The notes below the pieces were generated by a model that ran no database searches, was not told where the DNA came from, and worked only from the letters and a program-made list of their open reading frames with translations. The translations under genes were made by a program, and so were the position numbers. Below, in pieces: positions 32,206 through 41,820 of a stretch of 64,000 nt of DNA. How positions within the stretch are numbered: the first letter of the stretch is position 1; every line of letters begins with the position of its first letter. Origin of the DNA: Caenimonas sedimenti (GTDB lineage: Bacteria > Pseudomonadota > Gammaproteobacteria > Burkholderiales > Burkholderiaceae_C); contig NZ_VOBQ01000023.1 of assembly GCF_007833165.1 (NCBI RefSeq), forward strand, positions 1 through 64,000, read 5' to 3'.

Positions 32206-33530
32206 TGCCGCGCTGGCTGCCCTGGCCGGGGTCGCTCGTGGGGCGGGTCGGGCTGATCCTGTTCGTCGCGCTGGCGCTGGCGCACGTGCTGTCCTTCGGG
32301 CTGGTCGTGGTGGAGCGCGGGCTCGCCATGCGCGGGATGATGCTGTCCTACCTGGCCAGCGACGTGGCCAGTTCGGTGGCGATGCTCGAGCGCTTGCCTG
32401 CGGCCGATCGCGCGGCGTGGCTGCCGCGGCTCGCACGGCCCAACTACCGCTTCGTGCTCGAACCCGCCGCAGGCGCGCCCGTGTCGTCCGCGCAGGCGGA
32501 AGCAGCGGGCGATGCTGTCGCCGCCGCGCTGGTGCCGCCGCGGCCGGTCCTGGCGAGCGAAACGGCGGAGGGGGGTGTCCGCCTCCGACTCCTGCTGGAC
32601 GACGGCACGCCACTGGGCGTCGAGCTGGGCGCGCCCCGCTTGCAAGTCTCGCCATGGGCGGTGGGCGTCTTGCTGCTGCAGCTCGGATTGCTGGCGATGC
32701 TGAGCTGGTTGGCCGTGCGGGTGGCCACCAAGCCGCTGCGCGTGCTGGCCGACGCAGCGGACAACCATGACCCTGCACGCCAGGGCCAGCCCGTCCCCAT
32801 CGAAGGGCCGACCGAGGTGACGCGCGCGGCCACCGCCTTCAACACGATGCAGGAGCGCATCCGCGGCCACCTGGACGAACGCATGCGCATCCTGGCCGCC
32901 GTGTCGCACGACCTGCAGACGCCGATCACCCGCCTGCGGCTGCGCGCTGACCTGCTGGACGACGCGGTGCTGCGCGACAAGCTGCATGGCGACCTGGCCG
33001 AGATGCAGGCGCTGGTGGGCGAAGGACTGGCGTATGCGCGTTCCGCCCATGCGGCCAGCGAGCCTGAGCACGTCGTCGATCTCGGCGCGTTGCTCGACAG
33101 CATCGCGTGCGACTACACCGACGCCGGTCAGGCTGTCCAGTTGCAGCCCGTCCCGGCCGGCATGGTGCGCACCCGTCCGCAGGCGCTGCGCCGGATCATC
33201 TGCAACCTGGTCGACAACGCGCTCAAATTCGCGGGTTCCGCGGAAATCGAGGTGGACGGCGACCCGGCGCGTGGCGTGACGATCCGCGTGCTGGATCGCG
33301 GGCCGGGCATCGCGGCCGGGGAGCTCCAGGCCGTGATTCAGCCGTTCTACCGGGTGGAGAACTCGCGCAGCCGCGTGACCGGCGGCACCGGGCTGGGCCT
33401 GGCGATCGCGCAGCAGCTGGCGGAGTCGTTGGGTGCCCGGTTGACGCTGGCAGCGCGCGACGGCGGCGGCCTGGAAGCCACACTGGCTTTGCCGCCAGGC
33501 GGAACAGCTCCTAGCGTTTCAGCGCATTGA
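32205..33530 (+). CDS. Sensor histidine kinase (EnvZ/RstB-like)
   Basis: Membrane kinase of 441 residues. Two membrane helices, at about 12-36 and 151-172, flank a sensor loop of about 115 residues with no recognised domain. HAMP follows (about 173-225), then the dimerisation domain with the phosphoacceptor H235 in AAVSHDLQTPITRLRLR. The ATPase domain has the N-box CNLVDNALKFA and the G boxes DRGPGIAAGE and GGTGLGLAIAQQL. Co-encoded with the response regulator, one base overlap. Confidence 0.9.
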   Translation: MPRWLPWPGSLVGRVGLILFVALALAHVLSFGLVVVERGLAMRGMMLSYLASDVASSVAMLERLPAADRAAWLPRLARPNYRFVLEPAAGAPVSSAQAEAAGDAVAAALVPPRPVLASETAEGGVRLRLLLDDGTPLGVELGAPRLQVSPWAVGVLLLQLGLLAMLSWLAVRVATKPLRVLADAADNHDPARQGQPVPIEGPTEVTRAATAFNTMQERIRGHLDERMRILAAVSHDLQTPITRLRLRADLLDDAVLRDKLHGDLAEMQALVGEGLAYARSAHAASEPEHVVDLGALLDSIACDYTDAGQAVQLQPVPAGMVRTRPQALRRIICNLVDNALKFAGSAEIEVDGDPARGVTIRVLDRGPGIAAGELQAVIQPFYRVENSRSRVTGGTGLGLAIAQQLAESLGARLTLAARDGGGLEATLALPPGGTAPSVSAH

Positions 33531-33612
33531 CAGCGCTCCCCCCGTCCCGCACGATTTGCCGCGAGCGTGGCCGCGCTGTTGCATGCCGCGCGCGAAAAAT
33601 GGAGACAAACGT

Positions 33613-34572
33613 ATGACCGGCTTCTTGTCGCGTGCGGTGGTGGGCTTGTCCGCCCTGCTGTTCGCCAGCTTCTCCCTTGCCCAGAACCTTTCCATCGCCA
33701 CCGGCGGCACCGGCGGGGTCTACTACCCCATGGGCGGCGGCCTGGCCGCGGTGCTGTCCAAGCACGTGCCGGGCATGCAGGCCACGGCCGAAGTCACCGG
33801 TGGCTCGGTCGACAACCTCAAGCTCATCGGCAGCGAGAAGCCCTACGTGGGCTTCACCATGGCCGACGCCGGCCTGGACGCGCTGAAGGGCGAAGACAAG
33901 TTCAAGGGCAACAAGGTGCCGGTGCGCACGCTGATGGTCCTGTACCCGAACCGCATGCATGTGGTGACGGTCGAAGGCAAGGGCATCACCAAGATGTCGG
34001 ACCTGAAGGGCAAGAACGTTTCGACCGGCTCCCCAGGCAGCGCGACCGAAGTCATGGCCTTCCGCATCATCGAAGCGGCGGGGCTCGACAAGGACAAAGA
34101 CATGAAGCGGGAACGCCTGGGCGTTGCTGAATCCGTCAATGCGTTGAAGGACAACAAGATCGACGCCTTCTTCTGGGTGGGCGGTCTGCCCACGGCGGCC
34201 GTCACCGACCTGGCCAACACGCCCGGCACCAAGATCAAGATGATCGACCACGCGGAAGTGGTGGCCAAGATGAACCAGAAGTACGGCCAGCTCTACGTCG
34301 AGGACACGATCCCCAAGGCGGTCTACAAAGGCATGGACACCGACAACAAGCAGGCCACCGTGATGAACCTGCTAGTGGTGCACGAGAAGATGGACGAGAA
34401 GACGGCGTACAACATCGTCAAGACGATCTTCGACAAGAAGGCCGACCTGGTGGCGGTGCACAAGGAGGCCGAGAACTTCAAGCTCGAGAACCAGAAGGCT
34501 TCCGCCTCGCCGATGCCCTGGCACCCCGGCGCGGTGAAGTACTTCGCCGAAAAGGGCATCAAGCTCAACTGA
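33613..34572 (+). CDS. TAXI family TRAP transporter solute-binding protein
   Basis: Periplasmic receptor of 319 residues of the TAXI type. After the signal peptide (SRAVVGLSALLFASFSLAQ) comes NLSIATGGTGGVYYPMGGGLAAVLS, the family hallmark, then TGSPGSATEVMA and the late VYKGMDTDNKQATVMNLLVV. The start ATG at 33613 follows GGAGACAAACGT. A hairpin and T-run separate it from the permease gene, so the receptor may be made in excess. TAXI receptors are known for glutamate or glutamine-like and other carboxylates; the ligand here is not known. Confidence 0.92.
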   Translation: MTGFLSRAVVGLSALLFASFSLAQNLSIATGGTGGVYYPMGGGLAAVLSKHVPGMQATAEVTGGSVDNLKLIGSEKPYVGFTMADAGLDALKGEDKFKGNKVPVRTLMVLYPNRMHVVTVEGKGITKMSDLKGKNVSTGSPGSATEVMAFRIIEAAGLDKDKDMKRERLGVAESVNALKDNKIDAFFWVGGLPTAAVTDLANTPGTKIKMIDHAEVVAKMNQKYGQLYVEDTIPKAVYKGMDTDNKQATVMNLLVVHEKMDEKTAYNIVKTIFDKKADLVAVHKEAENFKLENQKASASPMPWHPGAVKYFAEKGIKLN

Positions 34573-34587
34573 GCAGCCTTCTCGCCA

Positions 34588-34617
34588 GCCCCGCCGACCG
34601 GCGGGGTTTGTCTTTTT
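34588..34617 (+). terminator. Hairpin with T-run between TAXI receptor and permease genes
   Basis: A 7-bp stem (CCCCGCC/GGCGGGG, loop GACC) followed by TTTGTCTTTTT, in the 70-base gap between receptor and fused permease. It looks like an intrinsic terminator or attenuator that reduces permease expression relative to receptor. Confidence 0.7.
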
Positions 34618-34642
34618 GCGCGCCCCGATTCCAAGGACGACG

Positions 34643-36652
34643 ATGGCTGAACAGGCTGCGGTGGTGACGGACGAGGCCCTCGCCAGGGCACAGGACTTCA
34701 TCGAGGAGGAGGAGGGCGCGGCGAACCGGCTCGCCGGCTGGCGTGCGGCCTGCCTGACGGTGCTGGCGGTCGGCGTCTCGCTGTTCCACCTTTACGCCGC
34801 CTATTCCATCGTGCCGACGCAGACGCTGCGTCCGGTGCACGTGGCGATGGTGCTGGTGCTGACGTTCCTGCTGTTCCCCATTGCCAAGCGGTACCGGCAC
34901 CGCATCATGTGGTGGGACTTCGCTTTCGCGCTGCTGTCGGTCGCCGTGGTGGCCTACATGCTGTGGGGCGGGGAAGACTTCACCGACCGCAACACGTCGC
35001 CGCTGCGCTGGGACATCGTGTTCGGGGTGGCGCTGGTGTTCCTGGTGCTGGAGGCGATGCGCCGCACCGCGGGCTGGGTCATGCCGGTGGTCACCACGTG
35101 CTTCATCCTCTATGCGCTGTTGGGTGCTTACCTGCCTTCGCCATGGACGCACAAGGGCTACGAAGTAGGCCGGCTGGTCGGCCACCTGTACATGACGCTG
35201 GAAGGCATCTTCGGCGTGGCCGTCGACGTCGCGTCGTCGCTGATCATCCTGTTCACCATCTTCGGCGCCTTCCTGCAGTACTCGGGCGCGGGCAAGTTCT
35301 ACATCGACTTCTCGTTCTCGGCGATGGGTGGGAAGCCGACGGGCGCGGGGCGCACGGTGGTGCTGGCTTCATTCCTCCTGGGCGGGCCGTCGGGCTCCGG
35401 TGTCGCCACCACGGTCACGTTAGGCTCCGTCGCCTGGCCCATGCTGGCCAAGGCAGGCTATGAACGCAACGCGGCGGGAGGCCTGCTGGCGGCCGGCGGC
35501 CTGGGAGCCATCATCTCGCCGCCGGTGCTCGGCGCCGCCGCGTTCCTGATCGCCGAGTTCCTGAAGATCTCGTACCTCGACGTCCTGCTGATGGCGGTGA
35601 TCCCCACGCTGCTGTTCTATCTGGCGCTGTTCCTGATGGTGGAAATCGATGCGCGCAAGTACGACATGGGCCGCACGGTGTTCGCGCAGGCCGTGCCGCT
35701 GTGGCAGCTGACGAAGCGCTACTGGTTCCACTTCCTGTCGCTGGTCTCCATCATCGTCTTCATGATGTGGGGCTTCTCGCCCGTGCTGTCGGTGTTCTAT
35801 GCGACGCTCGTGACGCTGGTGACGAGCTTCATCCGAGCAGAGTGCGCATTGGTTCCGCGCGAGGTGTTCCGGGGCGAAGGCCCCATCCTGAAGAAGCTGT
35901 GGAGTTCGAACCTGGTGAAGGCGCTGGAGGCGGGTACCACGGGCGTGCTCGGTGTGGCCGCCACCTGCGCCGGCGCCGGGATCATCGTCGGCGTCGTCAC
36001 GCTGACCGGCCTCGGGCTGAAGTTCAGCTCCATCGTGATCGACCTCGCTGGTGGCTCGCTGTTGCTGACGGCGATCTACACCTCGCTGGTGGTGTGGATC
36101 GTGGGCTTGGCCGTCCCGGTGACCGCGTCGTACATCATCTGCGCCGTGATCGCGGCGCCCGCGCTGATCAAGCTGGGCGTCCCGGACTTCGCGGCGCACA
36201 TGTTCATCTTCTATTACGCCGTGCTGTCGGAGGTGTCGCCGCCGACGGCGCTGTCACCGTTCGCCGCTTCGGCCATCACAGGGGGCGATCCGTACAAGAC
36301 CACCCTGCAATGCTGGAAGTACACGGTGCCGGCATTCCTCGTGCCTTTCATGTTCGTGCTCGATCCCAGCGGGCAAGGGCTGCTGCTGATGGGGTCGACC
36401 AAGGCGCTGGCCAAGGCGAACTGGTGGGCGATCGCGGAAGTGGCGGCGACGGCGGCGCTGGGCGTCGCTGCGCTGGCGGCTGGGTTCCAGGGCTGGGCGC
36501 TCAAGCGCACGAACGTGATCGAGCGCTCGATGCTGCTCGTGGCCGGTTTCGCGCTGGTCTACCCGTCGCTCATTTCCGACGTCCTGGGCATCGGCCTGGT
36601 GGCCGGCGCTTTGGCGCTGCAGTATTTCCGAGCGAGGCCGGTGGCGGTCTAG
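34643..36652 (+). CDS. TRAP transporter fused permease (TAXI-associated, DctQ-DctM fusion)
   Basis: Inner-membrane transporter of 669 residues with many hydrophobic helices. An N-terminal four-helix DctQ-like part (about 40-190) is joined to the DctM-like part, with the signature GGPSGSGVATTVTLGSVAWPML and VPVTASYIICAVIAAPALIKLG and FYYAVLSEVSPPTALSPFAASA. Such fusions always work with a TAXI receptor, encoded here directly upstream. The start ATG at 34643 follows AAGGACGACG. Confidence 0.93.
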   Translation: MAEQAAVVTDEALARAQDFIEEEEGAANRLAGWRAACLTVLAVGVSLFHLYAAYSIVPTQTLRPVHVAMVLVLTFLLFPIAKRYRHRIMWWDFAFALLSVAVVAYMLWGGEDFTDRNTSPLRWDIVFGVALVFLVLEAMRRTAGWVMPVVTTCFILYALLGAYLPSPWTHKGYEVGRLVGHLYMTLEGIFGVAVDVASSLIILFTIFGAFLQYSGAGKFYIDFSFSAMGGKPTGAGRTVVLASFLLGGPSGSGVATTVTLGSVAWPMLAKAGYERNAAGGLLAAGGLGAIISPPVLGAAAFLIAEFLKISYLDVLLMAVIPTLLFYLALFLMVEIDARKYDMGRTVFAQAVPLWQLTKRYWFHFLSLVSIIVFMMWGFSPVLSVFYATLVTLVTSFIRAECALVPREVFRGEGPILKKLWSSNLVKALEAGTTGVLGVAATCAGAGIIVGVVTLTGLGLKFSSIVIDLAGGSLLLTAIYTSLVVWIVGLAVPVTASYIICAVIAAPALIKLGVPDFAAHMFIFYYAVLSEVSPPTALSPFAASAITGGDPYKTTLQCWKYTVPAFLVPFMFVLDPSGQGLLLMGSTKALAKANWWAIAEVAATAALGVAALAAGFQGWALKRTNVIERSMLLVAGFALVYPSLISDVLGIGLVAGALALQYFRARPVAV

Positions 36653-36667
36653 CGTCGGCCGGGCCGG

Positions 36668-37792
36668 TCAGACCGAGCCGAGGAACTCGATCAACAAGCG
36701 GTTGAGGGCCTCGGGCTGCTCCTGCTGCACCCAGTGCCCCGCGCCCGGCACCAGGTGGCATCCGCGAAGGTCGGCGCAAGCCGTGGCCTGCATCGCTTCG
36801 AAATCACCAGGTCGCTGGTAGACACCCCAATCGCTCGCGCCGGCGATGAAGCAAGCCGGGACGTCGATGCGGCGCCCCGCGTACAACAGCAGTTGCGCCT
36901 GGTGGGCCGGGTGGCCGGCACTGCGGTACCACTGCAGCCCACCCTGGAAGCCGGTGCGGCCGAACTCGCCGGCGTACACCGCCAGCTCGGCCTCGGGCAG
37001 CCAGGCGCAGGCCGCGACCTGTTGCGGTGACGGCATGTGCGGCGCCACCGTGGCGGCCATGCCCCGGTCCGCCTGCATCACGTAGTACTCGGGCAGCTTC
37101 GCCAGCTCGGCGGCGGTCATCGCCGCGAGCGGATCGATGCGGTTCCCCGGCCAGTCGGCACTCTTCACGTGGTAGTAGGCACGCAGGAAGGCGTGCAGGC
37201 CCTGGGGGCCGGAGCGCATGTCGGCGTCGGCCTCGCGCGTGGCGTAGAAGCGCTGGTAGTGCAGGCGCGGCGGCGTGAGAGCCGCCAATTGATCGTGGAG
37301 CGCCGACAGCGCCGGCATGGCCGTTGACTCCGTGGGCCAGCTCGGCACGCCACCGAAGGGCGCGCTCATGAGCGCCACCGACTTGAACACGTCCGGGCGT
37401 GTGACGGCACACCACGCGGCCACCGGTGAACCGAAGTCATGCCCGACCACCGCATGCACTTGCTGGATGCCCAGCGCCGACAACAAGGCCAGCTGGTCGC
37501 GCACCAGGTTGAAGAAGTGGTAACTGCCCAGGTCCCCGTCATAAGCGCCGTCCCACCCCGTGGTGCGCCCATACCCGCGCTGGTCGGGCGCGATGGCGTG
37601 GAACCCGGCATCGGCCAGTGCCGGCAAGACCTTGCGCCAGCTGTAGGCCAGCTCCGGAAAGCCGTGCAGCAACAGCACCACCGGCCGCGGGCCGGCGTCG
37701 AAGCCGGCTTCGAGCACATGCATGGTGAGGCCGTTGACGGCGGCAATGCGGCGTGAGCGGACCGTGGGGGGCAGAGCCGGCAGGTCGGACAT
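36668..37792 (-). CDS. Epoxide-hydrolase-like alpha/beta hydrolase
   Basis: Hydrolase of 374 residues. The oxyanion text HGFPELAYSWRKVLPALA (43-60), APDQRGYG, and the nucleophile elbow GHDFGS (D119) are those of soluble epoxide hydrolases and haloacetate or haloalkane relatives. The His base is in GAGHWVQQEQPEALN near the C-terminus. Tyr residues on the cap, such as YYHVKS, could hold an epoxide oxygen. The ATG at 37792 lies 14 bases after the gntR stop, so it is probably co-transcribed with that regulator. Confidence 0.87.
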   Translation of the reverse strand: MSDLPALPPTVRSRRIAAVNGLTMHVLEAGFDAGPRPVVLLLHGFPELAYSWRKVLPALADAGFHAIAPDQRGYGRTTGWDGAYDGDLGSYHFFNLVRDQLALLSALGIQQVHAVVGHDFGSPVAAWCAVTRPDVFKSVALMSAPFGGVPSWPTESTAMPALSALHDQLAALTPPRLHYQRFYATREADADMRSGPQGLHAFLRAYYHVKSADWPGNRIDPLAAMTAAELAKLPEYYVMQADRGMAATVAPHMPSPQQVAACAWLPEAELAVYAGEFGRTGFQGGLQWYRSAGHPAHQAQLLLYAGRRIDVPACFIAGASDWGVYQRPGDFEAMQATACADLRGCHLVPGAGHWVQQEQPEALNRLLIEFLGSV

Positions 37793-37806
37793 GAGGTGGG
37801 CCAGAG

Positions 37807-38442
37807 CTAAGCCGCCGCTTCCAGCCCGTTGCTGAAGTGCTCCTGCATCCGCTGCACGGCGGCCGCCGCATCGCGCCGCACCAGCGCATCCATCACCGCC
37901 CGGTGCTCCGCCAGCGATTCCTCGATCCGCCCTGACTTCAGCAGCGAGTTGTGGCGATTGAGCTTCATCACCTTGCGCAGGTCCGCCACCATCTGGTTGC
38001 GCCATTTGTTGCCGGCGATCTCCAGCAGCAGCATGTGGAAGCGCTCGTTGATGGCGAAGAACTTGTCGCGATGCTTCACCGCGGCTTCCAGTTCGGTATG
38101 CAGGGTCTTGAGCGAGCGTAGCTGTGCATCGCTGGCCTTCTGCGCCACCACGCCGGCCGCGTCGCTTTCCAGCAGCGAGAGCAGGTGATAGACCTCAGCC
38201 AGGTCCTGTTCCGAGACTTCGGTGACATACGCGCCGCGCCGCACCTTCATCGTGACCAGGCCCTCGGCCGCCAGCACCTTCAGCGCTTCACGCAGGGGCG
38301 TGCGGCTGATGCCGTATTCCTCGGCCAGTTTCAGCTCGTCGATCCAGCTGCCGGGCTCGAGTTCACGCCGGAAGATCCGCTGGCGCAACAGCTCCGCCAC
38401 CTCCTGGTAGAGGGCACGGGGGGCCAGCGAGACAGCGGACAT
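37807..38442 (-). CDS. GntR family regulator (FCD subfamily)
   Basis: Regulator of 211 residues. The winged helix reads LAEEYGISRTPLREALKVLAAEGLVTMKVRRGAYV (about 40-74), followed by the FCD all-alpha domain with NERFHMLLLEIAGN and LAEHRAVMDAL, where the metal histidines of the family lie. It is divergent from the methylmalonyl-CoA mutase gene across 79 bases, so it is a likely repressor of the propionyl-CoA operon. It shares a transcript with the epoxide-hydrolase-like gene. Confidence 0.87.
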   Translation of the reverse strand: MSAVSLAPRALYQEVAELLRQRIFRRELEPGSWIDELKLAEEYGISRTPLREALKVLAAEGLVTMKVRRGAYVTEVSEQDLAEVYHLLSLLESDAAGVVAQKASDAQLRSLKTLHTELEAAVKHRDKFFAINERFHMLLLEIAGNKWRNQMVADLRKVMKLNRHNSLLKSGRIEESLAEHRAVMDALVRRDAAAAVQRMQEHFSNGLEAAA

Positions 38443-38470
38443 GGCGGGATTCTAGGGCTTCAGAAATACT

Positions 38471-38480
38471 TTATCAATAA
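38471..38480. promoter_or_regulatory. Candidate GntR operator upstream of the mutase operon
   Basis: TTATCAATAA has inverted TTAT/ATAA arms and sits in an AT-rich pocket of the short divergent region between gntR and the mutase gene. Short and weak; supported by position only. Confidence 0.35.
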
Positions 38481-38521
38481 TTATGAATGCAGTAAACTCA
38501 CGGCAGCACTGGAAAACCCGT

Positions 38522-40681
38522 ATGAGCACGCCCACGCCTGAAATCAAGCCCGCCTCCCTGGAAGACTGGAACAAGGCGGCCGCCAAGTCGGCCCCTGGCG
38601 GGAAAGTCGATGGCCTGAACTGGGTCACGCCCGACGGCATCACGGTCAAGCCGCTCTATACCGCCGCCGACCTGCAGGGCCTGCCCAACATCGACAGCCT
38701 GCCCGGCTTCCCGCCCTACCTGCGCGGACCGCAAGCCACGATGTACGCGGCGCGGCCCTGGACCATCCGCCAGTACGCGGGCTTCTCCACCGCCGAAGAA
38801 TCGAACGCTTTCTACCGCAAGGGCCTGGCCGGCGGCGGGCAGGGCGTGAGCGTGGCCTTCGACCTGGCCACGCACCGCGGCTATGACAGCGACCATCCGC
38901 GAGTGACGGGCGACGTCGGCAAGGCCGGCGTGGCCATCGACTCCGTGGAGGACATGAAGATCCTGTTCGACGGCATTCCGCTCGACAAGGTCTCCGTGTC
39001 GATGACGATGAACGGCGCGGTGTTGCCGGTGCTGGCCGGCTATGTGGTCGCAGCCGAAGAGCAGGGCGTGGCGCAGGACAAGCTGTCCGGGACCATCCAG
39101 AACGACATCCTCAAGGAGTTCATGGTCCGCAACACCTACATCTACCCGCCGGAACCGTCCATGCGGATCGTGGGCGACATCATCGAGCACACGGCGAAGA
39201 ACATGCCGAAGTTCAACTCGATCTCGATCTCGGGCTACCACATGCAGGAGGCCGGCGCCAACCAGGCGCTGGAACTGGCCTTCACGCTGGCGGATGGCAA
39301 GGAGTATGTGAAGACGGCCACCGTCAAGGGCCTCGACGTGGACGAGTTCGCCGGCCGCCTGAGCTTCTTCTGGGCGATCGGGATGAATTTCTACCTCGAG
39401 ATCGCCAAGATGCGGGCGGCGCGCATGCTGTGGCACCGCATCATGACGGGCTTCGGCGCGAAGAATCCCAAGAGCCTGATGTTGCGCACGCACTGCCAGA
39501 CGTCCGGCTGGTCGCTTACCGAGCAGGACCCGTACAACAACGTCGTCCGCACAACGATCGAAGCGATGGCCGCGGTGTTCGGCGGCACGCAGTCGCTGCA
39601 CACCAATTCCTTCGACGAGGCCATCGCCTTGCCGACGGAATTCTCAGCCCGCATCGCTCGCAACACGCAGCTGATCATTCAGGAAGAGACGCACATCCCC
39701 AACGTCATCGATCCGTGGGCCGGCAGTTTCATGATGGAGAAGCTGACGCAGGACATGGCCGATGCGGCCTGGAAGATCGTCGAGGAAGTCGAGGCCATGG
39801 GCGGGATGACGCGCGCGGTCGATTCCGGCTGGGCCAAGCTGAAGATCGAGGCGGCGGCGGCAGAGAAGCAGGCCCGCATCGACTCGGGCAAGGACGTGAT
39901 CGTCGGGGTCAACAAGTACCGGCTGGAGAAGGAAGACCCGCTGGAGATCCGCGACGTCGACAACGTCAAGGTGCGCGAGCAGCAGATCGCACGGCTGCAG
40001 AAGACTCGCGCGGCGCGCGACGGGCAGGCGGTGCATGCGGCGCTGGAAGCGCTGACCGAGGCGGCACGTACGGGCCACGGCAACCTGCTCGACCTGAGCA
40101 TCCGCGCGGTGCGCCTGCGCGCCACGGTGGGCGAAGTGAGTGACGCGCTCGAAAAAGTCTTCGGGCGCCATCGCGCCGATACACAAAAGGTGACCGGTGT
40201 GTACGCAGCTGCCTATGACTCGGCCGAGGGCTGGGAGAAACTCCAGAAGGAAATTGTCGATTTCGCTGAGAAGCAGGGCCGCCGGCCGCGCGTGATGATC
40301 GCGAAGCTGGGGCAGGACGGGCACGACCGCGGCGCCAAGGTGGTGGCCACGGCGTACGCCGACCTGGGCTTCGACGTGGACATGGGGCCGCTGTTCCAGA
40401 CGCCGGAGGAATGCGCGCGGCAGGCGATCGAGAACGACGTGCATGCCGTGGGTGTGAGCACGCTGGCCGCCGGCCACAAGACACTGGTGCCCGCGATCAT
40501 CGCGGAACTGCGCAAGCAGGGCGCGGACGACATCATCGTGTTCGTCGGCGGCGTCGTGCCGCAACAGGATTACGAGTTCCTGTACGAAGCGGGCGTGAAG
40601 GGCATCTACGGGCCGGGGACGCCGATTCCGGCCAGTGCGAAGGATGTGCTGGAGCAGATCCGGAAGGCGGTCTCGGCGTGA
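38522..40681 (+). CDS. mcm: Methylmalonyl-CoA mutase, single-chain
   Basis: Adenosylcobalamin enzyme of 719 residues that converts (R)-methylmalonyl-CoA to succinyl-CoA. The N-terminal catalytic domain includes the TMYAARPWTIRQYAGFSTAE and FDLATHRGYDSDHP blocks and SISGYHMQEAGAN. The B12-binding domain at the C-terminus has the cobalt-ligand motif AKLGQDGHDRGAKVVA (His in DGHDRG) and GVSTLAAGHKTLVP. Start: ATG at 38522 gives the usual length; an in-frame ATG at 38483 is upstream. First gene of the operon with meaB, pccB, pccA. Confidence 0.93.
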   Translation: MSTPTPEIKPASLEDWNKAAAKSAPGGKVDGLNWVTPDGITVKPLYTAADLQGLPNIDSLPGFPPYLRGPQATMYAARPWTIRQYAGFSTAEESNAFYRKGLAGGGQGVSVAFDLATHRGYDSDHPRVTGDVGKAGVAIDSVEDMKILFDGIPLDKVSVSMTMNGAVLPVLAGYVVAAEEQGVAQDKLSGTIQNDILKEFMVRNTYIYPPEPSMRIVGDIIEHTAKNMPKFNSISISGYHMQEAGANQALELAFTLADGKEYVKTATVKGLDVDEFAGRLSFFWAIGMNFYLEIAKMRAARMLWHRIMTGFGAKNPKSLMLRTHCQTSGWSLTEQDPYNNVVRTTIEAMAAVFGGTQSLHTNSFDEAIALPTEFSARIARNTQLIIQEETHIPNVIDPWAGSFMMEKLTQDMADAAWKIVEEVEAMGGMTRAVDSGWAKLKIEAAAAEKQARIDSGKDVIVGVNKYRLEKEDPLEIRDVDNVKVREQQIARLQKTRAARDGQAVHAALEALTEAARTGHGNLLDLSIRAVRLRATVGEVSDALEKVFGRHRADTQKVTGVYAAAYDSAEGWEKLQKEIVDFAEKQGRRPRVMIAKLGQDGHDRGAKVVATAYADLGFDVDMGPLFQTPEECARQAIENDVHAVGVSTLAAGHKTLVPAIIAELRKQGADDIIVFVGGVVPQQDYEFLYEAGVKGIYGPGTPIPASAKDVLEQIRKAVSA

Positions 40682-40698
40682 ATGCGGGCGGGGACTTT

Positions 40699-40801
40699 CT
40701 CCCTCCCCCTCTGGGGGAGGGACGGGGTGGGGGCTCGCGCGCCTGGATGGTTGTCACAGGCGCGTGCCCCCCTCCCAACCTCCTCCCGGAGGGGGGAGGA
40801 G
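40699..40801. repeat. REP/BIME-like inverted repeat between mcm and meaB
   Basis: Two GC-rich copies of about 36 bases face each other: 40699-40734 (contains CCCTCCCCCTCTGGGGGAGG) and 40766-40801 (contains CCTCCTCCCGGAGGGGGGAG). Inside them is a perfect 8-bp inverted pair, CGCGCCTG (40738-40745) and CAGGCGCG (40757-40764). Each copy can also fold on itself. This paired arrangement is that of BIME-type REP elements, which act in mRNA stability or polarity. Confidence 0.75.
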
Positions 40802-40811
40802 GAACAGCCGC

Positions 40812-41820
40812 ATGAGCGCCCAGCAAATCCTCGGTGAGCCCGGTGCCATCCAGCGCCGCGCCATCGCCAAGGCCATCACCCTCCTCGAATCCACGCGCCC
40901 GGACCATCGCGCGCAGGCCGACGAACTGCTCACGCAGCTCCTGCCGCACACCGGCAAGTCCTTTCGCCTCGGCATCAGCGGCGTCCCCGGCGTCGGCAAG
41001 AGCACCTTCATCGAGGCGCTGGGCCTGCACCTGATCGCGCAAGGCCACCGCGTCGCGGTGCTCGCCGTCGATCCATCATCCAGCGTGTCCGGCGGCTCCA
41101 TCCTGGGGGACAAGACGCGCATGGAGCACCTCTCGGTGCACGAGAAAGCGTACATCCGTCCCAGCCCCGCCAGCGGCACGCTGGGCGGTGTCGCTGCGCA
41201 GACGCGTGAGGCGATGCTGGTCTGCGAAGCGGCGGGCTACGACGTCGTCATCGTCGAGACGGTCGGGGTGGGCCAGAGCGAGATCGCCGTGGCCGGCATG
41301 ACGGACATGTTCGTGCTGATGCAGCTGCCGAACGCCGGCGACGACCTGCAGGCCATCAAGAAGGGCGTGATGGAACTGGCGGACCTGGTGGTCATCAACA
41401 AGGCCGACATCGACCCCGACGCGGCGACGCGCGCGCAGGCGCAGATCACGAGCGCGCTGCGCATCCTGGGCCAGCATGGGCGCATGGAGCATGCCTTTCA
41501 CAACGATGCGGTCTGGCACCCGGAAGTGGTCCAGCTCTCGGCATTGAAGGCGACCGGGGTGCAGGCCTTCTGGCAGACGGTGGCGCGCTTTCGCGAACTG
41601 CAGACGCGCACCGGTGCCTTCGCCGCGCGGCGCCAGCATCAGGCGCTCCAGTGGATGTGGGAGCGGGTCGAGGCCGGCCTGAAGCAGGCTTTCCGGCAGA
41701 ACGCGGCCGTGAACGGCATGCTGCCGGACACGATCAGGCAGGTGGAGCAGGGCGCGCTTGCGCCTTCGACGGCGGCGCGCCAACTGCTCGCGGCCATGAA
41801 CGAATCACGGAGAACGAACG

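Noticed and set aside
40699..40801. REP-like element considered as an insertion sequence remnant
   Set aside because: Only about 100 bases, no transposase fragment and no target duplication; its symmetric pair structure fits a BIME better.
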